DNA of 64,000 bases, from the NCBI GenBank assembly GCA_022539475.1, contig VCMS01000099.1, forward strand, positions 1-64,000, written 5' to 3'. This document shows, one piece after another, positions 22,332 through 31,907 of the stretch (positions are counted from its first letter, which is position 1; each line of letters opens with the position of its first letter). The notes under the pieces are model-generated. The model saw only the letters and a program-made list of their open reading frames with translations. It was not told the origin of the DNA and did no database searches. Origin of the DNA: Gracilaria domingensis. Its lineage: Eukaryota; Rhodophyta; Florideophyceae; Gracilariales; Gracilariaceae. A program made the position numbers and the translations under genes.

Positions 22332-23864
22332 ATGGCGAAGCATGATCTACTGCCAGCGGTATCGTACGAGCTCAGGAACGCCGCCCAGAAAGGCGACTTG
22401 ACCAGAGTTCGGCAGGTGCTTGAAAGCGGAGCCGACCTGCATAGAGCAGACGACTATGGGTGGAATGCGTTGCATCACGCTGCCAGCTGTGGACACATGG
22501 ACGTGGTGAAGGAACTGTTGCAGCGCGGCGCCGAACCGCATACGGAGGACCAGTATCGTCAGAATGCATTGCATATTGCCGCCTTGAAGGGAAACATGGA
22601 CGTCGTGGACGAGCTACTGCGGCACGACACCGAAGTGCATGAATCAACCAAAGATAAAGACAAGGCGTTGCGTATTGCCGCTCGGTGTGGGCAGAAAGAC
22701 AATGTGAACAAGCTGTTGCATCGCGGCGCCGACGCGCACTCTGCAACCGAAGATGGCTGGAGTGCATTGCATTTTGCCGCCATGAACGGGCACATGTGCG
22801 TTGTGAACGAGCTGCTGCAGCACGGCGTTGACGTACAGAGTGCAACGATAGCTGATGGGAATGCGTTGCATTTTGCTACCTCGAATGGACACCTGAACGT
22901 TGTGAGAGAGCTATTGCAGCGCGGGTCCAAACCATATGCTGCGACCAAAGCTGGTCAGAATGCGTTGCATATTGCCGCCCGAAACGGGCACATTGAAGTG
23001 CTGAAGGAGCTGCTGCAGCGCGGCGCGGACGTGCACAGCGCAGATCAGGACGGTAAGAACGCGTTGCATCATGCTGCCAGCGATGGACACATGGAGATTA
23101 TGAAGGAGTTGCTGCAGTGCGGCGTCGACTTGCACAGCGCAGACAGTTTCGGTCGGAATGTGTTGCATCATGCTGCCGCATACGGACAGATTGAGATGGT
23201 GAAGGATCTGTTGCAGCGCGGCTTGGACTTGCATGGCGTAGAGGACTATCGTCGCAATGCATTGCATTTGAGCGCGATGAAGGGGCACGTTGAGGTGGTG
23301 AAGGAGCTGCTGTTGCGTGGCGCCGACTTGTACAGCAAAGACAAGTACGATCGGAATGCGTTACATCTCAGCGCGATGTATGGACACTTGGAGGTGGTGA
23401 GGGAGCTTCTGCAGCGCAGCGTCGACGTGCACAGCGCAGACAACTTCGGTCGGAATGCGTTGCATCATGCCGCCCGACACGGACACATGGAGGTGGTGAG
23501 GGAGCTTCTGCAGCGCAGCGCCGACGTGCACAGCGCAGACAACTTCGGTCTGAATGTGTTGCATCATGCCACCCGAAACGGGCACTTGGAGGTAATGAAG
23601 GAGCTGCTGTTGCTCGGCGCCGACTTGCACAGTGCAGACAACTATGGTCGGAATGCGTTGCATCAGAGCGCGATGAAGGGACACCTTGAGGTGGTGAAGG
23701 AGCTGCTGCGGTGCGGCGCCAACTTGCACTGTGCAGACAAACACGGGCGCAAGGCGTTGGATCATGCTTACCGACTGGGACATATGGAGGTAGTCAACGA
23801 GCTGCGGCAGCGCAGAGCCACCGGCGGAAAAGGCACCGGTCGCTCGCGTGGTATGCGGCTGTGA
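22332..23864 (+). CDS. Ankyrin-repeat protein (about 15 repeats)
   Basis: 510 aa, and nearly the whole protein is ankyrin repeats. Fifteen 33-residue units run from about residue 12 to 495 with the consensus NALHHAA-x-GHMEVVKELLQRGADVHSAD. The first and last units are capping-like, and a short basic Gly/Arg tail (GGKGTGRSRG) follows. Ankyrin stacks mediate protein-protein contacts. No enzymatic domain, signal peptide or membrane segment is visible, so a partner or pathway cannot be named. Repeats 10-14 are very similar to each other at DNA level (HSADNFGRNALHHAARHGHM is typical), suggesting recent unit expansion. The start ATG sits right after an AT-rich leader (TTTTGTTGACATGG). The repeat structure makes long shadow frames on the other strand. 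Single exon as far as seen. Confidence 0.9.
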   Translation: MAKHDLLPAVSYELRNAAQKGDLTRVRQVLESGADLHRADDYGWNALHHAASCGHMDVVKELLQRGAEPHTEDQYRQNALHIAALKGNMDVVDELLRHDTEVHESTKDKDKALRIAARCGQKDNVNKLLHRGADAHSATEDGWSALHFAAMNGHMCVVNELLQHGVDVQSATIADGNALHFATSNGHLNVVRELLQRGSKPYAATKAGQNALHIAARNGHIEVLKELLQRGADVHSADQDGKNALHHAASDGHMEIMKELLQCGVDLHSADSFGRNVLHHAAAYGQIEMVKDLLQRGLDLHGVEDYRRNALHLSAMKGHVEVVKELLLRGADLYSKDKYDRNALHLSAMYGHLEVVRELLQRSVDVHSADNFGRNALHHAARHGHMEVVRELLQRSADVHSADNFGLNVLHHATRNGHLEVMKELLLLGADLHSADNYGRNALHQSAMKGHLEVVKELLRCGANLHCADKHGRKALDHAYRLGHMEVVNELRQRRATGGKGTGRSRGMRL

Positions 23865-24926
23865 AAGACACTTTCGACGCGTCTTACCAACGCATGCGTT
23901 CGAAACTTTGGCCGGAGGGTTGCATTGCGGGTCTTCCACTTGGTACGTGTTGTGCTCGGTGATGGTGGTGGTGTCGACAGGTGGCCCTACAGCCTAAGAC
24001 GCCTAAGACGCCTCCGCCGCGCTGCTTGGCTCACGAAGTTGAGTAAGCCCACCGGGCGCTCTGGTGCCATAGCGAGTGGGTTACGACCAGCCCACAGCTC
24101 GCGCTACTAAACGAATCGAGCTGATGCCTTTTATTATAGACGTGGGAGGGGAGCGGGAGGAGAACAGGACGAATGCGGTGCTGAGTCGGTACTTTGGGCG
24201 AGTTGGTCAAGACGGCGATAGGCGGCAACGTGTTGTAGAGCGCGCGGCGAGGCCGTTGGCGACGGACGAGGGCGTGGACGATGGGGAGATGTGAATAGTC
24301 ACCAGAATGGTACCACCACCACTGTCCGGCAGTGGCTGACCATTTGACTCCAGGGCCTCGGGAGACGCGACAAGAACGACGGTTCGTTTTTGGGAGGCCG
24401 TTTGCAGTCACTCCAGCCGTAGTAACGCGCGGCGACCACGAACGCGTCTCATTTATACGCGCGCGTTGTGAGAGCCGCGGCGTCGTTCTTGGGGCGGGTG
24501 CGCACGGCAGGGAAGCAGGAGAGCGATCGCACAACGGGCGGTGCTTTGACAGACTAGACGACGACGCTTTCGGTTTGGTGCGCGAGCACACGACGACTTT
24601 AGTGAGGATGCAACAGCAATGCACGATCTCCCGTGGTCCACATCGATGACGTGGCAGTGTCGAGACTCGTGGATCGAAGGTACAAAGGTAACTCACCGAA
24701 GGTAGAATCGGTCGAGTGCGTGACCCAAACTTGACTTAGTCACCTATCCACAGCCGATCCGACCGTTTGAATGAAACGACTTCCGCATGCGATCAGGGAA
24801 AGAGTGTAGTGCAACCTTTTCCCTGATTACATGCAGCCTTTGCACTATATGGATAACCGAGGGGTAAACACCATCAGTATGGTATACCAAAGGTAGGTTC
24901 CACGTTTCGGAACAGGTCTCAGTAAA
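23865..24926. other. Intergenic with a foldback hairpin
   Basis: No gene is supported. A 221-codon minus frame at 24031-24696 looks like composition noise. A foldback repeat lies at 24785-24834 (17-bp arms with two mismatches, ATCAGGGAAA / TTTCCCTGAT cores), about 95 bp before the methyltransferase start. Confidence 0.5.
24785..24834. repeat. Foldback inverted repeat upstream of methyltransferase
   Basis: Arms 24785-24801 and 24818-24834 pair at 15 of 17 positions around a 16-nt loop. It is located in the presumed promoter of the gene starting at 24927. Confidence 0.85.
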
Positions 24927-25982
24927 ATGGATTACGCAAGATATCTCCTAGCAAAGCGCACCGTCGATGATCGCGCATTGAACTTGAACGTGTTGAACGA
25001 ATTTGAAAGTCACATTCAGAATGCAGTGGATCGCAATTCTACCCAAATGCTTCGCGTCATCGAAGTGGGAGCTGGCGTCGGAGATATGTTTCACCGTCTT
25101 TGGCGACGAAAAGCGTTGTTCTCTGCCGCCAAGTCGATTCACTACATTCTTCTTGATATCAAGCCGGAATTGCTCAAGTCTGCACGTCAGAGTATTGAAT
25201 CGAACCAATTCACAGACGGAAGTGATATGTGCGCCAATCGTACGTCTTTGTACTTGTCGTCATCTTCCATCACAGATGGCTCTGGGGTACATCACGAAGG
25301 TTGCGTCGATGGAGGGGAGGTTGAGGATTTGGAAGATCTTCAAATGTCCGAGTATATAACAGTTAGCTTTGTGGTTGGCGACGCTCTGAAATACTTGGAG
25401 AGCCGCCGTGGTTGTTTTGACGTTTTAATCGGCGCCGCAGTCCTTGATCTATGGGAGCTTCAGTCTGCCACGCAAATTCTTCTCAACGCCCTTGACATCA
25501 GTGCAGGTGTGGGTGCGTTTTACTTCCCTATCAACTTTGACGGCACTACCAGCTTCTATCCTGAATCATGTGAAGGATATATATACGATCGACACGTACA
25601 GGACAGGTATCATTTCGCTATGGGACTAAGAAAGGTCAACGGGAAAGAAGTACCAGCCTGCCATACAGGTCGATTGCTAGTCCCTACCCTGCAGGGAGAG
25701 AATGCGACTGTTACCGCCGGTGGTTCCTCATGGATTGTGCATCCCGACAGTGACGGCAACTACGAATGTGATGAACGGTTCTTCCTCAGATGCATACTCG
25801 ATTTCGTAGAATCAGCATTGAGCAATGGCACAGACGACAGATCCAAGGAGTCGGACGCGGACGCGGACGCCCTTTGTAGATATGCTCAATGCCGGAGAGA
25901 GCAGTTGACAGAGGGCAAGCTTTGTTATCTGGCGCACAACGTGGACGTATGCGGGCATCTGAGACGGTTAACAAATGAATGA
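24927..25982 (+). CDS. Class I SAM-dependent methyltransferase, substrate unknown
   Basis: 351 aa. The N-terminus (ARYLLAKRTVDDRALNLNVL) resembles a small family of uncharacterised methyltransferases found in some prokaryotes and algae. Motif I, which binds the SAM methionine part, is RVIEVGAGVGDM (residues 43-54). Motif II is around HYILLDIKPELL, and the post-motif region is FDVLIGAAVLDLWEL. An acidic insertion (about 110-135) sits between motifs II and III. The C-terminal part ends with CYLAHNVDVCGHL. The natural substrate cannot be deduced. There is no targeting signal and the gene appears intronless. It is convergent with the coiled-coil gene, with only 29 bp between stops. The family call is firm, function open. 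Confidence 0.8.
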   Translation: MDYARYLLAKRTVDDRALNLNVLNEFESHIQNAVDRNSTQMLRVIEVGAGVGDMFHRLWRRKALFSAAKSIHYILLDIKPELLKSARQSIESNQFTDGSDMCANRTSLYLSSSSITDGSGVHHEGCVDGGEVEDLEDLQMSEYITVSFVVGDALKYLESRRGCFDVLIGAAVLDLWELQSATQILLNALDISAGVGAFYFPINFDGTTSFYPESCEGYIYDRHVQDRYHFAMGLRKVNGKEVPACHTGRLLVPTLQGENATVTAGGSSWIVHPDSDGNYECDERFFLRCILDFVESALSNGTDDRSKESDADADALCRYAQCRREQLTEGKLCYLAHNVDVCGHLRRLTNE

Positions 25983-26011
25983 TAGCAAGGTTGAAATGTT
26001 CGACAGTGGCT

Positions 26012-27075
26012 TCACGTTGAAATGGGGGATTCTTTCTCTAGGACTTTTTCGACCTGGATTAGAGTGCGACGAAAGTCTCGGCGCTTCTGATGGGCTCTCT
26101 TAACAGTTTTAGTTGCGCTTTCAATCTTCGCGGCATATTCTCCCTCGTTCGCTTGGATCAGTGCTTGAAGGTCCTTGAGGTGATTTTGAAGCGTACTGGA
26201 GGAAGTAGACATGGATTCCTTCATATCAGACAGCGACTTCGTCTCTTCGGTAATCGTTGTCTTCATAGCACGAAAACGAAACACGGAGTCAGAGAATGAA
26301 AGCTCAAGCGGAGCAGGGAGGGGCACTGGGTTTGTAGGCTATTCACTGACCTTGAGGTTTCCGAACTTTTTATCTAGACCTTTGGGTACCAAACTCCTTA
26401 CGCTCTGAGCTGTCACGGCGATTTCACGGGCTGCGGATCCGATTAGTTCTCGCATTGTTTCTTCCGTTGTCCCCTGGATGATCTTCATCTTCCTTGCAAT
26501 CTGCGCATTACGTGCATCATGGCGTCGCTTCTCATTCTGTTTTCCGGTCAGTGTTTGGAATGCAACGAAGCCTGTGTTTCGTGAATGGTTTAGCGCTTTA
26601 ACGTGTACCTAGTATAACGTACTTGTCGCCTTCGCTCGGCCATGCGCTTAAGGTCTTGTAAGAACTGAAGGTCGTCCGCTTCTTCGGAAGGGTGTCCACC
26701 ACGTTCACCGCTATCACTTTCGCGCGTGCTCTTGCGATTTTGTGTGGATGGAATGACGTCTTTGTTCTGTTTGTTCGTCCTTTTCCGGATGGCAGGTTTT
26801 GGAGGGGAGGATTTGACTCGAGCACGACCCTTGCGAAGCGGTTTCGTCGCGGTCTTCTGCGGATGCGACCCGTTCACTTGGTGGGCGCCGTGTTCCGCCC
26901 TCTGCTGTTGTTTCGATACCTTCTTCACTGGTTGCTTCGAAGTCTTTGTGCATGTCGGTGGTTTCGGAATAGCGCCCGCATCATCGTCGAGGAGCGCATC
27001 CAGCATGGATTCGATGTTGTCTAGTGCATCGGCGGCATGACGTTGTGGACCCATCTTGCTTCTTCTTTTCCCCAT
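26012..27075 (-). CDS. Three-exon coiled-coil protein, unknown function
   Basis: I assemble three exons on the minus strand: 26623-27075, 26351-26536 and 26012-26260. Introns are 86 bp (26537-26622, GTACGT..AAACAG) and 90 bp (26261-26350, GTCAGT..ATGAAG). Both are phase 0 and both skip in-frame stops. The product is about 295 aa. Residues 1-150 are basic and low-complexity, with many Lys/Arg clusters (PLRKGRARVK, KRTNKQNK) that could be nuclear localisation signals. The remainder is predicted helical (RHDARNAQIARKMKIIQG, then LQNHLKDLQALIQANEGEY) and likely forms a coiled coil. I do not recognise the family. A chromatin or kinetochore role is possible only by general resemblance. Exon boundaries are inferred from splice signals and phase. 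Confidence 0.6.
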
Positions 27076-27777
27076 AAGGTTCTGGAGAACAGACGTGCGA
27101 TGGTCACTATCAAAAGGAGCAAGCGGGTTAAGTTTGTAGTCGAGAGATGAAATTCGACTGCGGTGAGACTGCGGGTGACTGCTCTCAAGCGCGCGCTACT
27201 GGCGTGGAAGTCTAAAACGAAAGGCAAGGTGAAACGATCTAGAGCGCAAGTTTCGGTTCACAAGCGACAACTCATAACATGAAATAAACGGAAGATGAAC
27301 AGAGCTTTGTCGCAAGCTTTTCATATGTGTTTGGATTGAGTTTCGAGTTGTACGGCTTTGTCGAGTACATGTCGTCCCCTACGTGCTTTACAGCATCCCC
27401 TTAAGCCAAACGATGTCCCAGAGATCCGAAATCCATGACGAAGGATTTGAGACACTGGCGGAGAAGTACATCGTCGACTCGATGTTACATATCTAAGACA
27501 CAGAGTATTCCCAAGAAAGGATAGTCACTTTGTATTTCGGGTGCAATCCCGATATCATCACGCGCTGGTCCGTGCGTGAAGAATGAGCTACACGAGTCTA
27601 CTGTGGTGAGCACTCGAACAAACAGGTTCGTAGTGAATGCGAAACTTTGGTGACGACTCAAAAGGCTATACAGAAGATATACTAAACAAGCACCGAGTAA
27701 GGTGCACTCACATATCGATTACTGACAGGTCAAAAGAGCGGCGAACAAGGGCACTGCTGCAACAGGCGGTTGCGCAA
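27076..27777. other. Intergenic, nothing recognised
   Basis: Spacer between the start of the coiled-coil gene and the stop of the CCT gene, both on the minus strand. No ORF, repeat or RNA gene is seen. Confidence 0.5.
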
Positions 27778-28338
27778 CTATTGAGCTGACTTGGAGTGGT
27801 TTTGCGACGCGTTGGGTTTCTTCGACGGTTGTGGCTTGGCGGGTGGCCCCGGTGTACCGTCATCATAGTTCTCGCCGGGTGGGGGTTTTGAGAAGCGGCC
27901 CTTGTATCTCGGCCTGGTCTCAGCTAGGCGCTTCCGTACCATGTATCTGACCCTCTTCTGGAACTGACGACGCCTCTTCTTCTCGCGGAAGCGCTTGAGC
28001 GCCTCTTGTCTCTCCTCGTGCGTGTACTTGAAGAAGGTGGCGTCGCCACGGCCGAAAGTCGGTGGCACGCCCCTTGGAGAGGAGGCTGGATGGGAAGAAG
28101 TCTTCTGGCGCAAGGTTGGGGACTGGGAGGGCGTGACGACGCAGTCGGTAGACTCGGAGTCGTCACTGGAGTCGCCTGGTAGGTCTGACGAAGTGGCGCT
28201 GCTCGAGTTGGGGCGCGGGTCCTTGGCGGAGGGTCTGCAGTGGCGGGCGTCACTGACGGCCAGCAGCAGCTGCACGGCGAAGTTTGTCTCGCTGCTTATC
28301 CGCGACATGGAGGGCGCGGCGGCTGTGCTCGATGCCAT
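27778..28338 (-). CDS. CCT-domain protein (CONSTANS/TOC1 type), putative transcription regulator
   Basis: 186 aa from the preferred start at 28338 (MASSTAAAP); the frame opens 9 codons earlier at 28365. The C-terminal third carries a CCT motif: EALKRFREKKRRRQFQK, then VRYMVRKRLAETRPRYKGRF (residues about 110-150 from the preferred start). In plants this basic motif binds DNA together with NF-Y subunits and acts as a nuclear localisation signal. The rest is Ser/Pro/Asp-rich, with no B-box or response-regulator domain, so the protein is a CCT-only (CMF-like) type. A Pro/Lys-rich tail follows the motif. Upstream lies a GC-rich island with repeated TTGGCGC motifs. A second CCT gene lies at 44942-45496. 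Confidence 0.85.
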   Translation of the reverse strand: MASSTAAAPSMSRISSETNFAVQLLLAVSDARHCRPSAKDPRPNSSSATSSDLPGDSSDDSESTDCVVTPSQSPTLRQKTSSHPASSPRGVPPTFGRGDATFFKYTHEERQEALKRFREKKRRRQFQKRVRYMVRKRLAETRPRYKGRFSKPPPGENYDDGTPGPPAKPQPSKKPNASQNHSKSAQ

Positions 28339-28365
28339 GGCGCGCTGTGATGGCGCCGGGAGCAC

Positions 28366-29110
28366 ACGGGCGACAGAGCGGGGTGGCGCGGGGCGGCGCG
28401 GGGCGGAGGCGGGATGGGCGGGGGGGAGGTGGGGTGAGGAGGGGGGTGGTGCTGTGTAGGGCGGGGGTTTTGAGAGACAGAAGGGGGGTGTGCGCGGGGC
28501 GAGAAGGCTGGGCGCGGGTTGCAGAAGCGGGGCAGAGGGCTGAGACGAAAGGTTAAGACGGGGGGGGGTGCGGGTACGTGGCGGCGAGAAGCTAACGCGG
28601 AGATAGAAGGCGGGCGGCGGCGGGCAATGGCGCGGACAAATGCGAACGGGTGCGGAACGTGTGTGGCTATATGCAAAAATGCAGCGGCCGGCGAAGGGAA
28701 CGCGCCGCGCGTCGTAGGCGGAGGCGCCGCGAGCACGTCACGGCCGCCGTCGCGCGGTCCGCCGCGTCAGCGCCGCCGTCGCGGGCGCGCGTATCCAAAT
28801 ATCTGCGAAGATATTTGCCGCCCGGCGGGACGCGTGTCGCGCGCCGGTTGGCGCGCGCGCCGCGCTGCAATCTACAGATTTGGGCGCCAGTAAGGAGCGC
28901 GCGCGCGACGCACGGCGCGGGCGCGGCGCGGCCGCATTGGCGCGCGCCAGATTCTTGCTGAGCGCGAACGCACATGTGGTCCAATTGCGGCTTCGTGTGG
29001 CTGCGGTTGGGCGTGCGCGTGGTGGCGTTTTGCGTTCGTGCGGCTGAGATTGGCGCCAGATTAGCGCGCGCCAACGGCGCTCACCGCCGTTGATTGCCTC
29101 CGCCGGCATG
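28366..29110. promoter_or_regulatory. CpG-rich promoter island with repeated GGCGCC/TTGGCGC motifs
   Basis: This very GC-rich stretch upstream of the minus-strand CCT gene contains several copies of an E2F-like motif: TGGGCGCCAG (28881), ATTGGCGCGCGCCAG (28936), ATTGGCGCCA (29049) and GCGCGCGCCAA (29064). Similar motifs occur in the islands before the second CCT gene and between PMM and the ROK kinase. Long frames here are composition artefacts. Confidence 0.4.
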
Positions 29111-31029
29111 CCGTGCCGTATCTTCCGCGCCGACCGTGGTCCATGTCAGCCACTCACCGCCGATCGCGCCCGGCCTGTGTGAGGCTGTGCGGCCGGCAAC
29201 TCCGCCGTCGACGCTAGGGCTTGCTGCTTCCTATCCCAGATAACCTTTGGATACTTGGTGGCGCTTTTGGCCACGTTCGATCAATCGCTCTGCTGAATTG
29301 ATTCTGGCTCACACAACATCATGTTCTGTTCGACAAACTTGCAGCAACAATTATGCCAGTTCCACTGCCTGATCGTCATGTTCCCTTCATGACGGCGGTC
29401 ATCAGCGTCATCTTCATGCTTGAACTTCAAGCTGGCTCAGATTGCTGGTCGACAGCCTTCTTTGATGTTTTTTTATTCTTGCTTCATATATGTCCAATTA
29501 CGTCTCTGCAACAGCTGCAAAACTAACCTGGTGTCCAAACACGCGAGCGAATGCCCATATTTTCCTTCTCCTCACAAGCATCCCTTGACAAATCTTCTCT
29601 CAATTAAACGAAAAGACTCAAAAACAATATCTCCAACCGTAGTATCTCTCTCCTAGTGCTCAAACTCTGGCTCTCATCAGCGTTTTCCAAATAGCAAGTG
29701 CCACAGTACTGTTTCGACGTATGTGAACAACGGTGAAAAAGTTAAGTTTTAGTTGTCTAGCATTTGTCAGAAGTCGTTCGCCATTCATAAACTATTCAGC
29801 AAATGACACCGTGATGAACTGTCGTATGAAATGAAAAGCAGTATCTGTGTATCGCACTAGTTCATCAATGCTGCACGTCTTGCTTAATTTGCGTACTGCA
29901 CATATGTCACATCGAGTGACTGACTTCTCAACGTGTAGCACAAAAGTACAACACAAACTAACCTTATCTGTGCAAATAAACAAGTCCGTCATAAGATGAT
30001 GTAAAACAACAAAAACATTCATGACTCGCATTGAACAAACCTAATCACTTCCGCAAAAAGCAAATAATTTACGGCTTAATGCTGAAGCTCACGATAGACA
30101 ACCCTGTTCAACACAGAGTAGAAGAATCTTTGGGCTTACCGTTAGTGCCCTCGGTTGACAATCTCAATTAGTGAAGTATCGCTCTTATTTTGAAAGAGCT
30201 ATCCTTGGTAGAAGTAGATTGGAAGCGTGTAGTGAACTGAATAGCAGCTTTTGACCACAAGTTCAGTGTGGCGAAAAGATTTTTGTACCTTCACAAGCGA
30301 TTGTAACAATATCTAACGCGTTCCTGTTTGACTAGTGGATAAGGTTATCCTTATACTTCCAGTCGCAGCACTGCTTGTGTGCCACTGCAAGCCAGTGGAT
30401 CTTAGAGAAATGATGTAGACAAGATCACTCTTATCTGCTGCCTTAACACAGCTTTCTTGTCGCGTTGGTGGCAAGAAGAAACACAAGACTTCTTTCTACA
30501 GTCCAACTAGCATAGCTGCGATGAAGGGGAATTCCAGGGCTGCAGTGCGCTTTGAACCGGGCTGGTATCAAGGGCAGGACAGTTCATAAGGTTGTACGCC
30601 ACTGGACGAGACAATGTGTCAGGCATTACATGTTTCTCTTCTTGATATTAAATCGTTCGTGCGCCAGGATGGCGGCAATGAATTAACGCCTCGCTGCGCT
30701 AAGGCTGGGTTTAGATATCACTGGTACAAGGATAGACCACTCCATATATCAATATGAACATGTGATCAACAATGCGTTCTGCAAATTCAAACTGTACAAC
30801 TCCGAAAACACTTTTCTTCGAGCAAATATGCAAAGACCGCAACCCAGCTTCGCGTTAGTGTTGAGTGCAGAGCTTTTGCGGAGTAGCAAGGACACGAGGC
30901 TTTGTTCACGTCATGATGTACAGAAGTATTTTGCGTACCGTTGGTACGACGGTACCGGCTGTACAAATTCGGCTCTGGGTTCAACTTCTCATGGGCCATA
31001 ATGAAGGAACACAACCGTCGCTCAACAGT
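29111..31029. other. Intergenic, AT-rich, nothing recognised
   Basis: No gene, RNA or strong repeat is seen in this 1.9 kb. Short open frames only. It may contain older transposon debris leading into the LINE-like fragment that follows. Confidence 0.4.
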
Positions 31030-31335
31030 GCTTGGAAGGCATAGGCGACTTTCGCGAAGCAAGAAAGGCAGTTGTGCTTGCGAAGCTCTCTACGGGACAT
31101 GTCTCACAGCTACATCCTGTATCTTCATACGTGAACAAGAAGACTTCGGTGCGAATGTGGTGTTCATGTGCAGAAAGACGTACAATACGTGCTGTTTCTG
31201 TGCCACCGCACAAACAAATCGCGTAGAGAAGAACTTCCCGCAGTAGGTGAAAGAAAAGACAAGACAATGATAGACATGATTAGGCAGTGGCCGTCAAAAG
31301 TTCTTGGCCTTTTTCTAGGAGAGAGCTACATCTAA
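31030..31335 (+). pseudogene. LINE-like retroelement C-terminal fragment (copy 1)
   Basis: Similar to the fragments at 38908-39195, 39702-40046 and 40040-40174. The first part (AKLSTGHVSQLHPVSSYVN, then WCSC) aligns with AQLYTGHVASLHPVASYLN...CTC of the 39.7-kb copy. A second part in another frame (MIDMIRQWPSKVLGLF, ending at TAA 31335) aligns with LPDMIRQHPHILLAFL. The pattern of a TGH...YL block, a Cys/His cluster and a short hydrophobic end is typical of the region after RT in many algal non-LTR elements. Frameshifted, no RT domain. Confidence 0.55.
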
Positions 31336-31837
31336 AACGGTGAGAAGAAGAACGAGCACAACAAACAGCGCAGCTGGACACGAACGACTCGATCTTTCAA
31401 ATTTAGATATCTTCATCTGAACAGCTTACAGATTTAAAGCTTACAGAATATTAGGAAAGCTAATAAGCAAGCTAACAGTGGCTGTAAAGGCTGAGCCGTG
31501 GCCAATCAGGATGCACCAGTCGTGGCGGCAACACTCGTCCGGGGAAGCTGTCCCGCGGCAGGCACCCCCGCATGATGCGGTCTCCATGAATTTCGGATCG
31601 ACAGAGCGCTGGTTGCGGTTGGTGAAGGGCCCTCGTTCAGCTTGATGCGTTCCCGAATTATCATCAGGTGAGCATCTCCCACCAAACTGCGTTGACTTGT
31701 TTTCCAGTACCATCTTTGGAAAGTGCTGTATCTTAGGTTGCTCGTACCCACCTGGATGGGCTTGGGCAGCGTCAGCTCTTCACAACTGCTCATTACATCG
31801 TCGAACGAAATAATCGTTCCTCAGTTTATGGAAAAGC
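31336..31837. other. Intergenic upstream of DUF4211-like gene
   Basis: No gene is recognised. It ends in the hexamer repeat (AGGGGA)n that becomes coding at 31838. Confidence 0.4.
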
Positions 31838-31907
31838 ATGAGGGGAAGGGGAAGGGGAAGGGGAAGGGGAAGGGGCAGGGGAAGGGGCAGGGGCAGGGGA
31901 AAGCGGA
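31838..31907 (+). repeat. (AGGGGA)n microsatellite encoding Arg-Gly repeats
   Basis: About a dozen tandem hexamers AGGGGA with occasional CAGGGG variants form the first codons of the DUF4211-like gene. The repeat number is probably length-polymorphic. Confidence 0.85.

Noticed and set aside
22372-23939. Long minus-strand frames across the ankyrin gene
   Set aside because: Shadow of the regular 33-codon repeat on the other strand.
24031-24696. 221-codon minus-strand open frame
   Set aside because: Frame without domain or codon regularity; low-complexity Pro/Arg/Ser typical of a chance frame.
28621-29109. Open frames in the GC-rich island before the CCT gene
   Set aside because: Overlapping frames on both strands with Ala/Arg-rich composition; better explained as a CpG promoter island.
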